Both the position numbers and the translations under genes were made by a program. 64,000 nt of DNA, from assembly GCF_018991925.1 (NCBI RefSeq), contig NW_024756463.1, positions 214,501 to 278,500 on the forward strand, written 5' to 3'. This DNA comes from Homarus americanus (taxonomy: Eukaryota > Arthropoda > Malacostraca > Decapoda > Nephropidae). Below are positions 35,520 to 46,779 of this stretch, in pieces (positions within the stretch are counted from its first letter, which is position 1; each line of letters starts with the position of its first letter). The notes under the pieces were generated by a model. The model was not told the DNA's origin. It did no database searches and worked only from the letters and a program-made list of their open reading frames with translations.

Positions 35520-36054
35520 CACGACACAGATCATATGCCTCTTACACGAATTTACCACTTGTATTGAAAGACTCTTTAATACACTCTGTACCGCCATCTC
35601 CAACCTACACAGACTACCCCTGCCTCCAGCTGCCACCCAGTCACCCCCCTCTTCTGGTTTGACACAACCTGGTAGCCCCCCCTATGTGCCCCTCATGCTC
35701 ACGGCCTACTCCACTGCCGCCTGGCATCACTGTTGGCGTCCACACTACAGTACCGAGTCTGCCCCGGTGTGCCCGGCTACCCCCGTCCACCCACCGTCCG
35801 CTCATGGACCCGAGGACACCACCCCTGGCTCCCCGTTCCCCACCGGCATGCCGGCACCTAGGGCCCATCCACTCCAGTTCTCCACATCAATTGACCACCA
35901 TGCAGACATGCTAGTGGACTATGTATCTATGCCAAGAAGGACGTCCCCCTACCAACCTCTCGGCGTCCCCCTTGAAGCCGACACTACCGACGTACACGCC
36001 ATCACAATCACACTAAAAGGTATGTATTGTCAATGTCTATGGCCTGGCACTTGA
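35479..36054 (+). pseudogene. Out-of-frame continuation of LINE ORF1
   Basis: It overlaps the previous frame across poly-C runs (GCCCCCCCAC and AACCCCCCCT). It reads QIICLLHEFTTCIERLFNTL, then CTAISNLHRL, a helical, coiled-coil-like stretch that looks like genuine ORF1 C-terminus rather than noise. A length change in the C run would restore one frame. The last residues run into the deletion junction near 36030. Confidence 0.5.
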
Positions 36055-36325
36055 TATTATTAGGGACCTACCACACTTTGCCATAAACAGATAGATTGTA
36101 CCAGGAATTTCCCCCCCACACATTCATCATTCTGTCACTTTATGTAGCTTGTTGACAAAACCCATGACCCTTCAGGCTTTTACGCCCTTAATGCACGAGT
36201 CATAAAGGCAAGCATGAAATCCGCATGCTTCCCAGATGGGCGCTGTAAACACTTCTGCGCTTCACCTTGCACAGGATGTAAGGGGGTGCCCAATAAACTA
36301 GCTCCCTCAGGGGCAATCTAATCTA

Positions 36326-37546
36326 ATCCAGGGGACGGTGCCCTTAGCTACAAGGCTCTAACAGACAGTGTGCTTTACTGTTCCTCGACAATGCCTTAGT
36401 CGTGAACACTTAAGTAATCTATATAAAAGACAACAGAAGTTGTGCACTCTGAATAGTAAATTCTCAACAAAGTATGAGATAAGTAGTAGATATATCAGAT
36501 AAAAGTAGGAAAAGTAACTAAAAATAGCAAAATAATGTAGGAAAGTAGAAATATGAAAAAAAAATAGTAGGCAAAGCATGGCAAAAAGAAAGCAGATTGC
36601 CGGGAGCCTTCGTATCAACGGTACAACGAAAATGTAGTCGGTGTTCGAAATAACACGATTAAGAAATTACATTCACTCCAGCAAAATTTCTTATTGAATC
36701 ACTAGTCACAATGTCATCTCTAATAATCAGGATAACTAAAATTTTGCTTAAGATCAGCAATACAACTGACACAACATACAGTATGTTATGATGACTTACG
36801 CTATCCCGAGAAGTCTTAATTATTGTCACATGTAATGACACGTTAATATCTAACTAGCTTACCTGCTGCTCCTTGTTACCTCACATACTGTAGATTCACC
36901 TTACATCAAAACGCACAACTGGTTCATTTTGAGGGCCAATATATTTGTTTAATATGCTTTTATATAAAGTAAAGATATTGATAGTGATCATGTAGTGTTG
37001 CCAGTCATCTGTAAAACACACGCCCAGCAGGAAGGCTTACCAAGGACACGGATAGTATTTTTATCTAATCAAGTCTTACGATAACAATTTATTGAGTAAC
37101 TAATGTATACGTTACAAAAGCCCGCTGTCTTGCACAACTCTCAACTACATACCATAAACGTACTAATAATAACAGAAACAAAACTTACGTTGCCTTTTTG
37201 AAGATTGTGTTTACTTAATTGGCACACTTAGTGTGTTGCTACGCGTGAGTGATGTCAAGAGGCGACCACTGGCTCAAGGTGGCTAGCTGCCTGGGGAGTG
37301 TTAACCCTCACTACATTTCAACACAGCACTGTCTTGTGCAACTCCCCCCCCCCCCCCCTCCTCCTCCTCCTTCATTCTTAGCCACCAGGATGTCATTAAC
37401 TTGCGCGAGGACACTCATGAATTCTGTAGTTGTATTCAGTTTCGTCGAATAAATCATCTTGTTGGCAGTTGTAGTACTACCATGGTGGGTCGGCGCTGTA
37501 GTGAGGGAGGCACAACGCCCCTCTGGTATGTGTCCTATAAAACAAC
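36326..37546. other. Intergenic, no gene seen
   Basis: AT-rich DNA and a short poly-C/CCT tract (37346-37375). No supported frame. Confidence 0.5.
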
Positions 37547-37863
37547 GGTCCGACTAATTACCCAAATGTAGCCGCAATGAAGTCAAATAATGGTCCTACA
37601 TGAATAAAGCGGACTGCCAATCACTTCTCGACTAGTATTTGGTGTCAAAAAGTCACAAAAAATTGGAAAACTTAATTTAAACTGAATTAATAGATCGCGT
37701 GCTTGTACCGATGGAGTGAGTAATTACCCAAATGAACCCAAATGTAGTCGCAATGAAGTCAAATGATGGTCCTACAAGCGTAAATCGGGCTGTGAATCAC
37801 TTCTCGATTATTATTTGGTGTCATAAAGTCACATTTGGGTACATTTGGGAAATTAGTCGGACC
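37547..37863. mobile_element. GGTCCGAC-ended MITE, copy 1
   Basis: Starts GGTCCGACTAATT and ends with its complement AATTAGTCGGACC. Inside are two related halves containing AATGAAGTCAAAT(A/G)ATGG and TCACTTCTCGA. Flanks CCTATAAAACAA and CCTATAACAA suggest a target duplication of about 10 bp with a 2-bp indel. No coding capacity. It belongs with 43342-43500 and 43897-44306. Confidence 0.75.
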
Positions 37864-38574
37864 CCTATAACAATACGCATATTTATTTTTCTACTTTCTT
37901 CTGCATCAGCCAAGGCTATGTTTATCTCAACACTCCTTGTTGATTCTTAATTACTTAATGACGCTGTGTTGACGACTTTTAATATAATAATAATTATGTA
38001 AGAGTTGAGACACAAGTGGTTGGAACCTTGACACAAATACTGTACAGTATCAGGCCAAGGGTGACACACACACAGACTGACACCACCCACCAGATATGTG
38101 TACTCGCTCCAAAAAAGTATCTTTACAATTTTGTTGGAGATATGACACGAGGGACGAAGGATTTTGACAAGGCAACAGGAGTCGCGGTGTTCATTTTGAA
38201 AGTCATCTACAGTACATCAGAGTCGGGTGCTAAGTGTATGGAATCCACAGAGAGGGTGTGCTGCAGCACTTGTCATAATACATTATACTACAAGTCAATA
38301 GTACACCAGTACTCAAGTGTGACTCCCTATCAATGCAGGTTTTCTCCTGCTACTCCGATTTCTTCCTTGTTAACACTGAACCCATGAAGCACAAAGTCAT
38401 CAGGAACAACGGGGCTAATAAACTGGCCACCAATAAAAAAAAAATATTTATAATAAGAAACTACTCGGACTCACACAGCATTAAGGAGGTCTTGTAGTCC
38501 CTCCCAGACACAGCTGCACCTGTGTGGCAGTGTTACGCCAGAGTCCGAGGTCTACATCGACTATGGTTTACTAT

Positions 38575-38720
38575 TGTACGTGATATGGCTACTCGGGTCC
38601 ATCTCGTTATTTTCTCTAAGGGCAGCGTGGGAAGGTATCCACAGGAAGGTGGTGTCAAGGTTGGATGAAGAGTCGTTGTTGGTTACAGAGAGTGATGAAA
38701 CAATCAAGCTTAGCAGGTAG
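38575..38720 (-). pseudogene. Fragment of LINE RNase H domain
   Basis: The minus strand reads LDTTFLWIPSHAALRENNEMD, the last catalytic block of retrotransposon RNase H (WIPSH...NE.D). Nothing convincing extends it. Confidence 0.5.
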
Positions 38721-39063
38721 TAGGCAGCTACCAAACAGGGAGGTACTACCGCCTGGGAAGATATTGGAAGCATAATGTAATGTCTAATGGTAGACCCTGC
38801 TGCCATATGGCATCACAAAAATTGTGACCTAGTCCCAGGTTGCTCATCTGACTTTCTGCCTCATTTACACACAATTGCAGGGTCTCATTTGTTTCTCTTG
38901 CTATTAACAAAACATACAGTACATATATTGTTTCTCACTTTTGATCTTTTTTCATTTTTTTCTTTCTTTAATATTATTATTATTAGTGTTATTATTATCA
39001 TTATTAATTTATTATTTTATTTTAAATTTTTGTATCTTTTATTATAAATTTAATTTACTATGA

Positions 39064-39124
39064 ATTATTATTATTATTATTATTATTATTTGTATTATTA
39101 TCATCATTATTATTATTATTATTA
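39064..39124. repeat. (ATT)n microsatellite
   Basis: ATT/ATC units in a longer AT-rich tract that begins near 38960. Confidence 0.9.
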
Positions 39125-39178
39125 AATTTTCGCCCCCCAGGCCCCGATGTGGGTCAGTGACCTGTGCCCGGGTGGGCT

Positions 39179-39611
39179 TGTAGTGGTTACTCTCCACTAC
39201 AACAGCCTAGCCGTGTCCCATAGCAACGGAGTTCTGCCAAGCGTAGTCGTCTAGAGTTGCGCAAGTTTCTCTGGCCAATCTAGACATGGGGGAGGGGGGG
39301 GGGTGTCGACACCGACAACTTACTTCCGTTTCACGTCCGCTGGACGTGTATATAAGCCCCTATTCTCGCCGTGTGGGAATTCAACTTGGAGGCCAGCGAC
39401 ACGCAACACCTCTTATAACGAAGCTCCTGCACAGCTACTCCCTTCAACACACTACTCACCCAACGTGTCTTCTGAGGAAGTTTCTCACCTCACGGCATCT
39501 CCCTAGCACTGCACTGTACTTACAATATATAAAGAAAACGCAATTGTGAGTTTTTCTCCTACCTCGTCCTGAGTCTGGGATATCTTCTGGCCACACATCC
39601 AGTACGCAACA
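39179..39611 (+). mobile_element. Solo LTR, target duplication GGCT
   Basis: 433 bp starting TGTAGTGG and ending CGCAACA, flanked by GGCT at 39175-39178 and 39612-39615. TATATAAG lies at about 39349. It shares blocks with the solo LTR at 42535 (ATAGCAACGGA, AACGAAGCTCCTGCACA, CTTCAACAC, CTACTCACC). No interior is adjacent, so this is the product of LTR-LTR recombination. Confidence 0.8.
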
Positions 39612-39810
39612 GGCTAGTCCCCATTAAAAAAAATGGCGTCAGTGAAGGAGGGAAGTGCAACTTGGGAGTTTGTGAGGGCGAGGCAACGACAGGAGTGGTC
39701 TAGCCTCTAGAGCCAGAACGCACAGATTAGAAGTTTTTTTTTCCATACCAGAAACAAAACGAAAGATATTTACTGATGGCCGTCTGAAGGATGGAAACAA
39801 CCTACTGTAG

Positions 39811-39856
39811 TGTAGTGGATTCCTCCCCTACAAACGCCGTTTGTCGCTGACGAGCC
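39811..39856 (+). other. LTR 5'-end fragment
   Basis: TGTAGTGGATTCCTCCCCTA followed by CAAACGCCGTTTGTCGCTGA matches the first 45 bp of the 45261 solo LTR; similarity then stops. It is a broken copy or chimaera. Confidence 0.6.
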
Positions 39857-39859
39857 TGG

Positions 39860-40760
39860 GATTAACAACTGCGACAGGACAGGAAACAAAGCAAAGTTTT
39901 GGACGGTTGGTTATCTTACAGGGTATTAAATTCATTTGTCCAGAAACATTCTTAATGGCCAAATGGTATTTAATGGCATATGGTAAATCAAAGCTTAACA
40001 TACGTCAACAAAATATAAATAAACCAGTATACCCAACAGTAACAAACCGTAAGCCCTGTGGTGGCAACTGCCGTTTACCCCCCCCCCCTCCCTCCTGCCT
40101 GCCTGCCTGAACGCAGGAGGTTTCAGGTCCAGCATATCCTGAATTGTTTTAAGAGCAAGGTTCAAAGTTGACATGAAATTGATATTTTAAGGCAATTTAA
40201 CCCATAAACACATTTTAGACGTCTTCACACACATACATACACACACACACACACACTTAGTACTTAATCTTCCTCTTAACACTGAAGTAAACCAGTTTCA
40301 AGCTACGACTCACAATTATGGGATTAGTCTGGTATTTACTTTCTGAATCTTTTTAATGACAAACAGACACCGACAACCTAGAGCACTGACCACACTAGTG
40401 AACACATAACCCAACGCTCTCTTAAATGGGGACACAGATGCGGGTACGGGTATAAATAAACATTACACTCCGGTCACAGCTACACACAACGTACTCTTTT
40501 TTTTTTTATTTACAGTCTCCACAATTTATCAACTGTTCAGTCGGTTGTCTGTCATTTTGTTATGACCTTTATTACCCAGTGTTAGTACAGGAGAAAATCG
40601 GAGTACTCGGAAGAAACCTGCTGCAAAGTTTGGTAGTGTCACGGTACAACACCATCCCCACGTCTGCAGTGAGAGATATGCGCGTTACCACTGCAGTATA
40701 CCACCAACACCTCTTCTAAAACTTTAAATAGATAAGTGAGCTAAATACAGCATGAACCAG

Positions 40761-40795
<35 letters not shown>

Positions 40796-41790
40796 AGTGA
40801 GTGGCGCCTGTGTTGACAAGGAAGCAACCCTGATTATATTGTAATCTGATGCTGCTCACACTGTAAAAACATCATTCTCTGGGACAGGAAAAGTGGAGTG
40901 TATACATGGCCAAGTACAGAGGACAGTACAAAAGGCCGAGAGTACACAAATCACAATCTAGTCTAGACTGTGACTGCCTTACTGTTCGCCTGTCATCAAG
41001 ATACCTACGAAATGCATTAGGTATTGAACTCCAGTAACTTAACCACCGAACCAACTTTGAGGAACAAGTTTTGAAGGCGGCTAGAAATAATACGCATCAT
41101 AAGGAGGCAAACCTCACTTTAAAAGTATTTAAACTACACATAAATACATTGTCTGGTTGGATTATACTAAACGACAAAAGACAAAAAATTTCTTTACATT
41201 GATAATGTGGTTTCTGGGTGAGTTGTGGGAAGCTGTACACCAAGTGGTACAGTACAGCGTGGCAGGTGCGGGACAGCTGGCACTCTTGATTGTTAAAGAG
41301 GCTGGGCTTCTCGCCAGGAGGGAGGGCTCACGTGAGGCACAGATGAAATAATGGGGGTCATGTCCAGAGACTGACGACTTGAAAAGCGTTCTCAGGAGAC
41401 AGGGTCATTCTTGCACAAAACGGCTGGGAGGAGGATACCTAATGCTCTCGGCGCCGTTAAACAAGAAAAATCTGTTTCTATAAAATTTAGTTTCCCAGGA
41501 AGCCTAGCCAGAGAAAACATAAACCCTCGAACCGATTAGTGATGAAGAGTATAAAAGTTTAAAAGTAAAAGTAACTCAGTGCGAGGTTTAGTCCCACAAA
41601 CAACCGGGATGACGTCATTTCCCGGGAGGCCACCAGTGCGGGTCACATCCAACAGAACAAGCCCTCGTGACTGACTATAGTTAATAAATAACAATACACA
41701 AGAGTTGAAAGAGATATACTCGATACAACTTGGTGAAATAAATTGCTCATTGAGTCATAGCTCCTAGAATGTAATCCTTCGTGCCACTTT
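39860..41790. other. Intergenic, no gene seen
   Basis: Contains (CA)n near 40240, (GT)n at 40762-40794 and a C-rich/CCTG tract near 40078-40108. No frame with protein-like features. Confidence 0.5.
40762..40794. repeat. (GT)n microsatellite
   Basis: About 16 GT units. Confidence 0.95.
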
Positions 41791-41799
41791 ACACTTCAT

Positions 41800-43244
41800 C
41801 CTCTTGGCTAAGGCTGACACAAAGATTTTTAGGAAAATAGAACGAGATGAGGATTGTGACATGCTGCAGGAGGACCTGGATGGGATCAGGGGATGGACTG
41901 AGAAGTGGATGCTGAACTTTCACCCAGAAAAAAGTAAATACATGAGGATAGGAAGAACAAAAGTTGCTGACCATGGATATCACATGTACACCACGATCAA
42001 GAAGACCACTGTAGAAAAGGATATAGAGGTAGTCATCGATGATAAGCTGACGTGTTCTGACCATCTAGCTGAGAAAATCAACAAGGCTAATAAAATAGTG
42101 GGCATTATTAGAAGAACTTTTGTTCATCTGGATGCACCTATATTCAAGGCTCTGTACACTGCTCTGGTTAAGCCACACCTTGAGTATGCTAATCAAGTTT
42201 GGTGCCCATATCTCATTGAGGATATTGAAGCAGTAGAGAATGTACAGAGGAGGGCTACCAAATTAGTACCACAGATCAAGGATTTATCTTATGAGGAAAG
42301 ACTAAGGAAATTACAGTTACCGACACAAGCTTACAGAAAATCTCGTGGGGACCAAGTGGAAACATACAAGATAGTGTGTGGCATATATGACCAGGCATGT
42401 ACAGCAGGAATGTTCCAGATGAGGGAGGCTGACACTACCCGGGGGAACTCAAAGAAGATCTACAAAACAAGAGCGAGGCTAAATCTCAGAAGACACTCGT
42501 TCACGAGTAGGGTTGTCAACAACTGGAATGGGTTTGTAGTGGACGTCTCCCCTACAAACTGCGTATCGCATTCCAATGTGCCGCCTCCCCTAGCAACCAA
42601 GCGAGAGCTGTCCCCAGATGTTACCGTATCTTAGCAACGGAACTATTCACCGGCTACTTCTCGGGTTTTCCCACATGACTCATAGCGGCTGCTGCGGGGT
42701 ATATAAGCTCTGTCTCTCCATTGAGAATGAGTCTGACCAATCTTCTTGAACAAGCAACACCTCCTCCTCTGCCGCTGCCTGGCGACCCTCGCATCTCCTC
42801 CGCCTGCCTGGCGGTCCTCGCTCCCGCCAGCGAGCATGTCCTTCTCTGAGCTTCCTCACCAACCAACTCTCATTCTGCCCATTTTCCTGAACATGCAACA
42901 TCTCCTCCACCAAGCTCCACGCTGTTAACATTTCATTCAACCAAGAGGCCAGCAACAGGCAACATCTCTAACGAAGCTCCTGCACATCTACCTCCTTCAA
43001 CACGCTACTCACCGCACGTCTCTACCAAGCAGCCCCTCACCACACAGCACCTCCAGCACCAGACTGTCTATCATATAACTTATATATTATACAAGAAAAC
43101 CACATTAGAGTTTCCTTCCATCCTGAGTGCTAGACAACATTAATATCTCGATACCCCTACAGGTTACCTGAGTGGGTAGTGAATGTGGAGACGGTGGAAA
43201 AGTTTGAAACAAAATTAGATAAATACTGGAAAAATCAACAATAA
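41800..43244 (+). pseudogene. 5'-truncated CR1-like LINE ORF2, split by a solo LTR
   Basis: Homology starts in the RT active-site block (AKADTKIFRKIE, where the family has ADDTK). It continues IRGWTEKWMLNFHPEKSKYM, ANKIVGIIRRTF, ALVKPHLEYANQVW, VENVQRRATKLVP, LSYEERLRKLQL and SFTSRVVNNWNG at 42532. The frame is then broken by an LTR (42535-43161) and resumes at 43166 as LPEWVVNVETVEKFETKLDK to TAA at 43242-43244. Dropping the LTR and one GGTT copy restores the frame exactly. The second catalytic Asp block is altered or cut, so the copy was dead on arrival. Confidence 0.85.
42535..43161 (+). mobile_element. Solo LTR inserted in a LINE, target duplication GGTT
   Basis: 627 bp starting TGTAGTGGACGTCTCCCC and ending ACCCCTACA, flanked by GGTT at 42531-42534 and 43162-43165. 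A TATATAAG box lies near 42700. It shares blocks with 39179-39611 and start sequence with 16258-17972 and 45261-45694. The interrupted LINE frame verifies both boundaries. Confidence 0.9.
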
Positions 43245-43341
43245 GTATATAATTATAGGGCACAAATATCCGCCACACACAGCCACCGTCTGAGTAGAGA
43301 AGAGGCTATTGAGCTGGAGTCAGGCGTGAGCCTCCTCCAGG

Positions 43342-43500
43342 GGTCCGACTAATTACCCAAATGTAGCCGGAATGAAGTCAAATAATGGTCCTAGATGAAT
43401 AAATCGGACTGCCAATCACTTCTCGACGAGTATTTGGTGTCAGAAAGTCACAAAAACTTGGAAAACTTACTTTAATCTGAGTTAATAGATCGCGTGCAAG
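43342..43500. mobile_element. GGTCCGAC-ended MITE, copy 2 (one end only)
   Basis: Starts GGTCCGACTAATTACCCAAA and follows copies 1 and 3 to GTTAATAGATCGCGTGCA, then stops. The opposite end is missing, so it is truncated. Confidence 0.7.
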
Positions 43501-43896
43501 ACCAGAAACAATCCCGGATAACGACACTACACAAGTGGTGGGACACGCTTTACTCACGCTTCAGCCACATAAATGTAAGGTGATGACTAGTGGCAGGACG
43601 GAAGAAAGAAATTGTGGAACAACATATTACTTGATAAACGAAAATGAGCAACCAATTAAAGATTAAAAAGAAGGAGAAGGAATTAGGCGTGGTGAATGAA
43701 AGAACATTGGTGTAACAAAAGATAACACGAGAAAGTTTATACTGTATGGCAAACCAAATGATGCGCCTGCTCAAGCAATTATTCATCTATTAACAGAAAA
43801 CTTAAGACGGTTGTGCAAGACCCTGAGATGGCCACATTAAGAGTACGCTGATGCATTATGTTGCCCTCACAAGTTGAAAGACAATCATGTAACTGA

Positions 43897-44306
43897 GGGT
43901 CCGACTAATTACCCAAATGTACCCAAATGTAGCCGCATAATGGTACTACATGAATAAATCGGACTGCCAATCACTTCTCGACTAGTATTTGATGTCACAA
44001 AAAAAAAATTGGAAAACTTAATTTAATCTGAGTTAATAGATCGCGTGCATGTACCTAACCTAACCCCACCTCGACTAGTATTTGGTGTCACGAAGTCACA
44101 AAAAATTGGTAAACTTAATTTAATCTGAGTTAATAGATCGAGTGCATGTACCTAACCTAACCCAACTCAGTTTAAATTAAGTTTTCCAATTTTTTGCGAC
44201 TTTGTGACACCAAATATGAGTCGAGAGGTGGTTGGCAGTCAGATTTATTCATGTAGGACCATTATTTGACTTCATTGTGGCTACATTTGGGTAATTAGTC
44301 GGACCG
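43897..44306. mobile_element. GGTCCGAC-ended MITE, copy 3, 9-bp target duplication
   Basis: A full-length copy with long inverted arms (GGTCCGACTAATTACCCAAA and its complement at the right end), flanked by TGTAACTGA at 43888-43896 and 44307-44315. The 9-bp duplication with long TIRs points to the Mutator superfamily. The core holds a partial tandem duplication (GTTAATAGATCG(C/A)GTGCATG followed by TACCTAACCTAACC, twice). Confidence 0.82.
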
Positions 44307-44609
44307 TGTAACTGATGTTCAGGGGAGGCCAACGCAACTGATGCTTGAGCTGAAACACTTGACACATGAAGATCGTCTGAGGAGGAGACACACTGGGGGA
44401 AGGGGGGGGACTGAGATCCTCAGAACTAAGGAAGTGATATTTAATGAAGAGTTTGCCCACCATAGACACCATTTACTAAAACCAGATGTTAGAGACTTGC
44501 CTTCACGCTATAAGCTGACTCATCACACCTTCGCTTGAGGACTACTGACATTAGTTTGAACCAGTGTTGTATATACTGTATATATTAGGCTCAAAGAACG
44601 TATTTGCTG

Positions 44610-44817
44610 ACTGAGCGAAAATAAACGACCACAAGGCATTGTGTATACAGAAAAATAACCAGGAAGTTAGATTTCACTATAGGTTAGGTTAGGTTAGAGG
44701 AATTTCTAGACCGTCCAGAAAGCATTGCGGCTATTGGGAAAAAATCCAGGACGCAAAATTCAGTTTTCTGGTTGTTTTGTTGTGTCCACACTACGTGGTT
44801 GGTTTTATTCGCTCAGT
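44610..44817. mobile_element. Foldback element with TTAGG-like core, copy 2
   Basis: Inverted arms start ACTGAGCGAAAATAAAC and, from the other end, ACTGAGCGAATAAAAC. Inner blocks ATAACCAGGAAG and AACCAGAAAACTG also pair. GGTTAGGTTAGGTTAG lies inside the left arm (about 44682-44697). It corresponds to 18608-18881. Confidence 0.65.
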
Positions 44818-45260
44818 GAATGAATTCGTTTTCTGACCCTAACATATACAGTATAATGCCGAGTTACTTGATTTACATACATATATACACACACACACAC
44901 ATGTAGACGTAGGTATTTACTTGCGTAAACAGGATTGTCTCGGGCCTAAGGTACTGCCTCAAAGGGTAGAGCAAGGCTGCTCTTGTACACTAACAAACAC
45001 ATAATATCTCAGTCTCTTCTGTTGACCAGTTGGCGTAGAGAGGACGGGTCCGATGGGTGAGCACATGGCCAGTTAGTGTCGCTGGTTGGGGGAAAACACA
45101 CTACTACACCCATGTCAAGAAAATTTTACAGAAATAAGGGAATCACTGAGTTTAAAAGCTCTCTAACTAGAAACAAGTCTTAACATTTTAACACTATACA
45201 GTCGAAAAAATTTCAAGTTATAACGTGATGCTTTCTACTGGTCTGCATGTTAGGCACTGT

Positions 45261-45694
45261 TGTAGTAGATTCCTCCCCTACAAGCGCCGTTTGTCGCTGA
45301 GTAACCGAACCTTCTCGAATTCCCCAGCCTACGCCTCCAGCGCCGCCTGACGGAGCGGGGGTCAACTATCAACCCACGCCTACCCTCGCCTTATAAGACC
45401 TGACACCTCTGTGACCACCCTCTTTTTCTACCCACGGCCACCAGCAAGCAACACCTCCTCCGCGCCAGCCTGGAGGCTCCCGCTCCCGCCGTCGACCTTG
45501 GCGTCCCTCAAGCTGCGTGTCCTCCTCTGGGCACCCTCACCAACCAGCTCTCTCTACTCAACGCTTGTTACCATGCTGCCTACCCAGCAACAAGCTGCAT
45601 TGTACATCCAATACAATATGTATACAGTGAGCACATTGTGAGTTTCCTTTCTCCATCCCATCCTGAGTGCAAACCAATATACCATAACCCCACA
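45261..45694 (+). mobile_element. Solo LTR of the 16258-17972 family, target duplication CTGT
   Basis: 434 bp, TGTAGTAGATTCCTCCCC ... CATAACCCCACA, flanked by CTGT at 45257-45260 and 45695-45698. It matches the LTRs of the short element along its length (AGCACAT(T)GTGAGTTTCC, CATTGTACATCCAATACAA). The TATA region reads CTTATAAG. Sequence divergence suggests an older insertion. Confidence 0.87.
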
Positions 45695-45943
45695 CTGTCT
45701 TATCCACCCGTTAAAGCTGTCACGTCACATCAGACCACCTGTGGGACATAAACTGTATGGAGGAGGTGGCCCCGGGCACTACTACCGCTTCACTTTAAGG
45801 TTCTTTATACCTAGTAGGTGGCGGCGACCTACAGTACATGTTGACAAATTGGTCGAGTCATCTTGATTTTGAACGTAATACACAGGCAAGCCTTATTATA
45901 AACAGACCCTCGCTATTGTTGAGAGAGAGGGGCTACTCGGCAT

Positions 45944-46771
45944 CAGGGCTCCCACAAAGAAATACCTTCAATTCCCCAAACTAACGTAAAAATTTTCCGA
46001 GAATGAATAAGATTTCCCGAAAATAAAAATCTTAATTTAATTATTATTATGCAGCAGTAAATTAGTAAATTACTTGTAATGGAGAACCAGGGCCGGATTC
46101 AGGAGTGGGCAAAGTGGGCAGCTGCCCAGGGGCCTCCACATATTACAATATTTTATTTATTTGTTTATTCATTTGGATTATTTTTATTTCATTCTTTAAA
46201 ATTCATGGGAATTTGTACACTATCAATAAATATACAGTTAATTAAAAATTTCTCAATGTTCTAATTTCCTCAATATAACTGTGTATGGCTTCAAAATTCT
46301 CCAAAGAAGTGTTCAAATTTCAAAAATTTCCCGGGGGGCTTACAGCGCCCCCCGGAACTCCCAGATGTTTAGGTTCGCTTCACTCGCCAGCCCACCCTCT
46401 TGGGTAGTTATAATGAGGGGGGCCCCCACAAAGATGCTGCCCATGGGCCTCCACAGGTCTAAATCCGGCACTGTGGAGAACTGTATTGTTTTAGAAAAAA
46501 AATGGCTCACATTAAGTCAAACCTTTATAATGAAAAATACATTATTTTGTAATAAGTATTTAATTCACTAACCACTGCTAAACTTAATGGTACAGGTATT
46601 GTAGTCTTTGGAAAAAATCCCCCATCGACACTCCGTTGAAATCAGCATATTCCTTTTCATAATAAAAAAAATTCCCGCAATTTCCCAAAAAATTTCCATT
46701 TCCCTAGAATTTTCCCTAAATCCACTCAAGTTTCCCGAACTACGAAATTTTCTCCAAAAGTGGGAGCCCTG
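45944..46771. mobile_element. hAT-type nonautonomous element (outer), 8-bp duplication
   Basis: Ends CAGGGCTCCCAC and GTGGGAGCCCTG. Flanked by CTCGGCAT (45936-45943) and CTCAGCAT (46772-46779), an 8-bp duplication with one change. Both features are typical of hAT elements. The inside is AT-rich with ATTTCCC-like repeats and no frame. It contains a second element. Confidence 0.85.
46088..46473. mobile_element. hAT-type nonautonomous element (inner), exact 8-bp duplication
   Basis: Ends CAGGGCCGGATTCAGG and, from the right, CAGTGCCGGATTTAGA. Subterminal GTGGGCAGCTGCCCAGGGGC pairs with the right-hand GCCCATGGGCAGC. Flanked by TGGAGAAC at 46080-46087 and 46474-46481. It lies wholly within the outer element, so it is younger. 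Confidence 0.88.
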
Positions 46772-46779
46772 CTCAGCAT

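Larger units (their letters stand above)
34300..36325 (+). mobile_element. LINE with ORF1 but without ORF2 (internally deleted)
   Basis: ORF1 (34377 to about 36054) joins directly to the 3' end of the family. From about 36034 the sequence matches 15469-15750 (GGCCTGGCACTTG, then ATTATTAGGGACCT, CATTCATCATTCTGTCACTT, CCCAATAAACTAGC, AATCTAATCTAAT tail). In the 15159 copy the same segment follows the ORF2 zinc knuckle, so all of endonuclease, RT and RNase H is missing here. The left boundary is uncertain, between the (TA)n and the ORF1 start. Confidence 0.75.

Noticed and set aside
35641..35868. Minus-strand Gly/Arg-rich frame
   Set aside because: Shadow of the Pro-rich LINE ORF1 continuation.
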